Below are positions 39,101 to 42,100 of a stretch of 64,000 nucleotides of DNA, in pieces. The DNA lies in assembly GCA_034359265.1 (NCBI GenBank), contig CP136895.1, positions 5,148,501-5,212,500 of the forward strand. The letters run 5' to 3'. A program made the translations under genes and the position numbers. The number at the start of each line of letters is the position of its first letter. Position 1 is the stretch's first letter. The DNA comes from Canna indica. Taxonomy: Eukaryota > Streptophyta > Magnoliopsida > Zingiberales > Cannaceae. The notes beneath the pieces are model-generated. The model worked only from the letters and a program-made list of their open reading frames with translations. It was not told the origin of the DNA and did not search any database.

Positions 39101-42100
39101 GTACCGAGATTTTAAACCATGGCCAAAAACCAAAGGAGGTGGTAATCTTACTTTACCATCTAATAAGGAGTTTTATTAAAATTTTAAAGATCAAATTAAT
39201 AAATTTATTATTATATGTTTTAGTGGGAAAATTCAATACACTTCTCAACCCCCCGATATATAATAGACCCTTCTCTCTACCCCTATACCCTCTTGGTTCT
39301 CTTGTGGAGGGCAGTGAGTGGAGACCAAGGGTGGACCCATACTAGGGCCAAGGGGGGCATTGGAGCCCCCTCAAAATCTTTCAAAAATTAAATATTAAAG
39401 ACAATTTGCTAATTTTTAAAAAGATATATGATAGAACTGTATACATATTATTAGGTCCAATATTTTATAGTAACCAATCTATAGCTTAGTGGTTAGGTGG
39501 TTGGTTATATTGTTTATAGAGAATGCTTCATAAAGTTGGCCCTCGAGGCGGACATGATGACACCCGCATCTCGGTAGAATTTGTTTTGGGTAATTGAGAT
39601 GAAATAATTCTCTTTTAAGAGTACAAGAGTTTAAATTACTTTTATTTTAGAAATTTTAGTAGTATTTTAAAATATGGAAATAGACAAAAAAAAAAATCGT
39701 ACTAGTTATAACTTTTGATTTTAATTAAAAATTTGAAGTTGAACGGTTAAAATATATTATATTTTTATATTCTAAATTGGGCCCCCTCAGTTAAATTTCT
39801 GCATCCATTACTAGTGGAGGCGTTACTGCAAGGTTTAAAATCTCGGTACCGGTACCGATTTCGGTCACCGGCCGAAACCGGTACCGTACCGTACCGTACC
39901 AAACCGTACCAACACACGGTACGGTCCGGTATGGAAAATAGCATACCGGTTTTTTTTTTTTAAAGAGTTAGATATAACTCTAATAATACATAATTGATGA
40001 ATAAATGCTTAAAATCAATATTCAAATGTCAAATACATAAATTCAATGTTTAAAAGTCATTTGGTACTCTATTAGGATTTTTCATAGATACAAGAGAATA
40101 ACATTATAATTAATACCATGTGTTGGTACGCAACATAAGACGTACCAACTCATGATATTCATCATCTTAGTTGATGTTGCGCTACGTCTTATGTTGCGCT
40201 ACGCAGAGTCTTCGGCGGTCCCTTCGGCGCCCGAAAATTTTTTAGACCCTTTGGGTTGTGGGCCTATGTCGCCCTATATTAATTCTAATGTAATTCTCTT
40301 GTATCGAGAAATCCTAATAGAGTACCAAATGGCTTTTAAACATTGTATTCATGTATTTGACATTTGAATATTGATTTTAAGCATTTCTTCATCAATTATG
40401 TATTATTAGAATTATATCTAACTCTAAAAAAAACCGATATCGTGTAATACCGGGCGGTATATGTATTATACCGGGCGGTATATGTATTATACCGGGCGGT
40501 ATATACCGCCATATACCGCCCGGTATACATGATATACCCGGTATTTTCAAATACCGGGTATATCGAATACCGGAATCCCCAAAAACCGGTATATACCGGC
40601 CGGTATATACCGTTTCGGGCGGTATTTTAAACCTTACGTTACTGTGCACGGAGAGAATTGAGGCATTCTTTTCTCATCTATTTTTTTTTAGTGTATATTT
40701 CTGTTGTTTATGTTATCCTAGTGAATAATTTGAAGAAGCATTAGATCATGTGAATCTTAGGAGTGTATAATTTGCTTTAGGGGGGGAGAGATTCAGTTTT
40801 CTGAACCTAATGTGAAGAAATATTTGCCTAGTTTATAATATTATTTTGAAGGAAAATAACTCCTCTTTTATACTACTTTGTTACTATTTAATACCATATG
40901 GGTACTATATATTTTGGATTACTTTATGTGCCTGACCAATATTTCGATTTATCAGTTCAATTCCAATCGAACATAATGAAACATGTCAATCATGAAATAG
41001 TGGCAATATTGGAACTTGGATAGTGAAAACAATATTGTCATATTCTGAGCAATGTAACTAACTAAACCAAGCACAGTAATACTAGATGGTTGGTGATTGA
41101 CATTTGAGAGTTAAAATTACTATTTATTTTCTGATTAATGTAACTACTAAACCAAAGCCAGTAATGCTAGATGTCTGCAATTTTATTAAGCATTTTGTGC
41201 GAACCAAACATGACAACTTCCATGCATGTATATTCAATTGATGACAATCACATGCTTGAGATTGTGATTTAATGAGAGGATCTTACATTCCACAAACCAA
41301 ACGCCTCCTAAGATTTAAAATAGTAGAAATAACTCTTTGATAAAAGCCTAATTTAATTACAAAATTAAAGTCACAACAATAACTAGCACTGTCTAACAAT
41401 AACACCAACAATCTAAGTAGCATTGGCCTGAAACAAATATTTTTTATGAACAAATATTTTTATAATTATCCATTACATGCATACAAGACACTAAATCGAA
41501 AAAGGAAAACATACGTACAAGATGCTAGAACTAGGAATTGAAACGATGACCTTAGGCAACTTACCTATATGTCTTACCACTAAGCTATGATTGGGTTGAC
41601 GTCCTGAAACAAATTTCATTCTCGGTTAAGGACATGAAGATTGTTCAAGACAATGTAGCTTCTCGAAGGAAATAACATTTAGGGAACACATCAAGTATTT
41701 TCTTATTTTCTTCCCTTCCTAGCACCCACAGTGTAAGCTGCTAACTAAAAAATGGTAGACACGTAATATGTGAATTAAAAAGGGATGTTGTCCTCCAATA
41801 TTTGGTCATCAAATTGGATGTTCAAAAGAACACAAAACTAGGAAAACAAAAATCAGCAATATGCATAAATCACAAACAAGTAACATTAGCAATCTTTAAG
41901 GCTCCACTGATTGGCATGATAATATTCAAAGCTTCATTGACAGTTATCTTCAGCTCATCACTGAACATACTTAACCAATAGAATTTTTGGAGGGGACACT
42001 AAATCAAAGAGGTAGTTATTTTAGTTCAAACTCTACCAGCAAAAACATGATCATGTTTTAAGGAATATTGCAATCAAGTATTGACATCTCATCTCTTTAT

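Noticed and set aside
39474..39590. A tRNA gene or complete SINE.
   Set aside because: Only an A-box-like stretch is convincing; no B box at the expected spacing.
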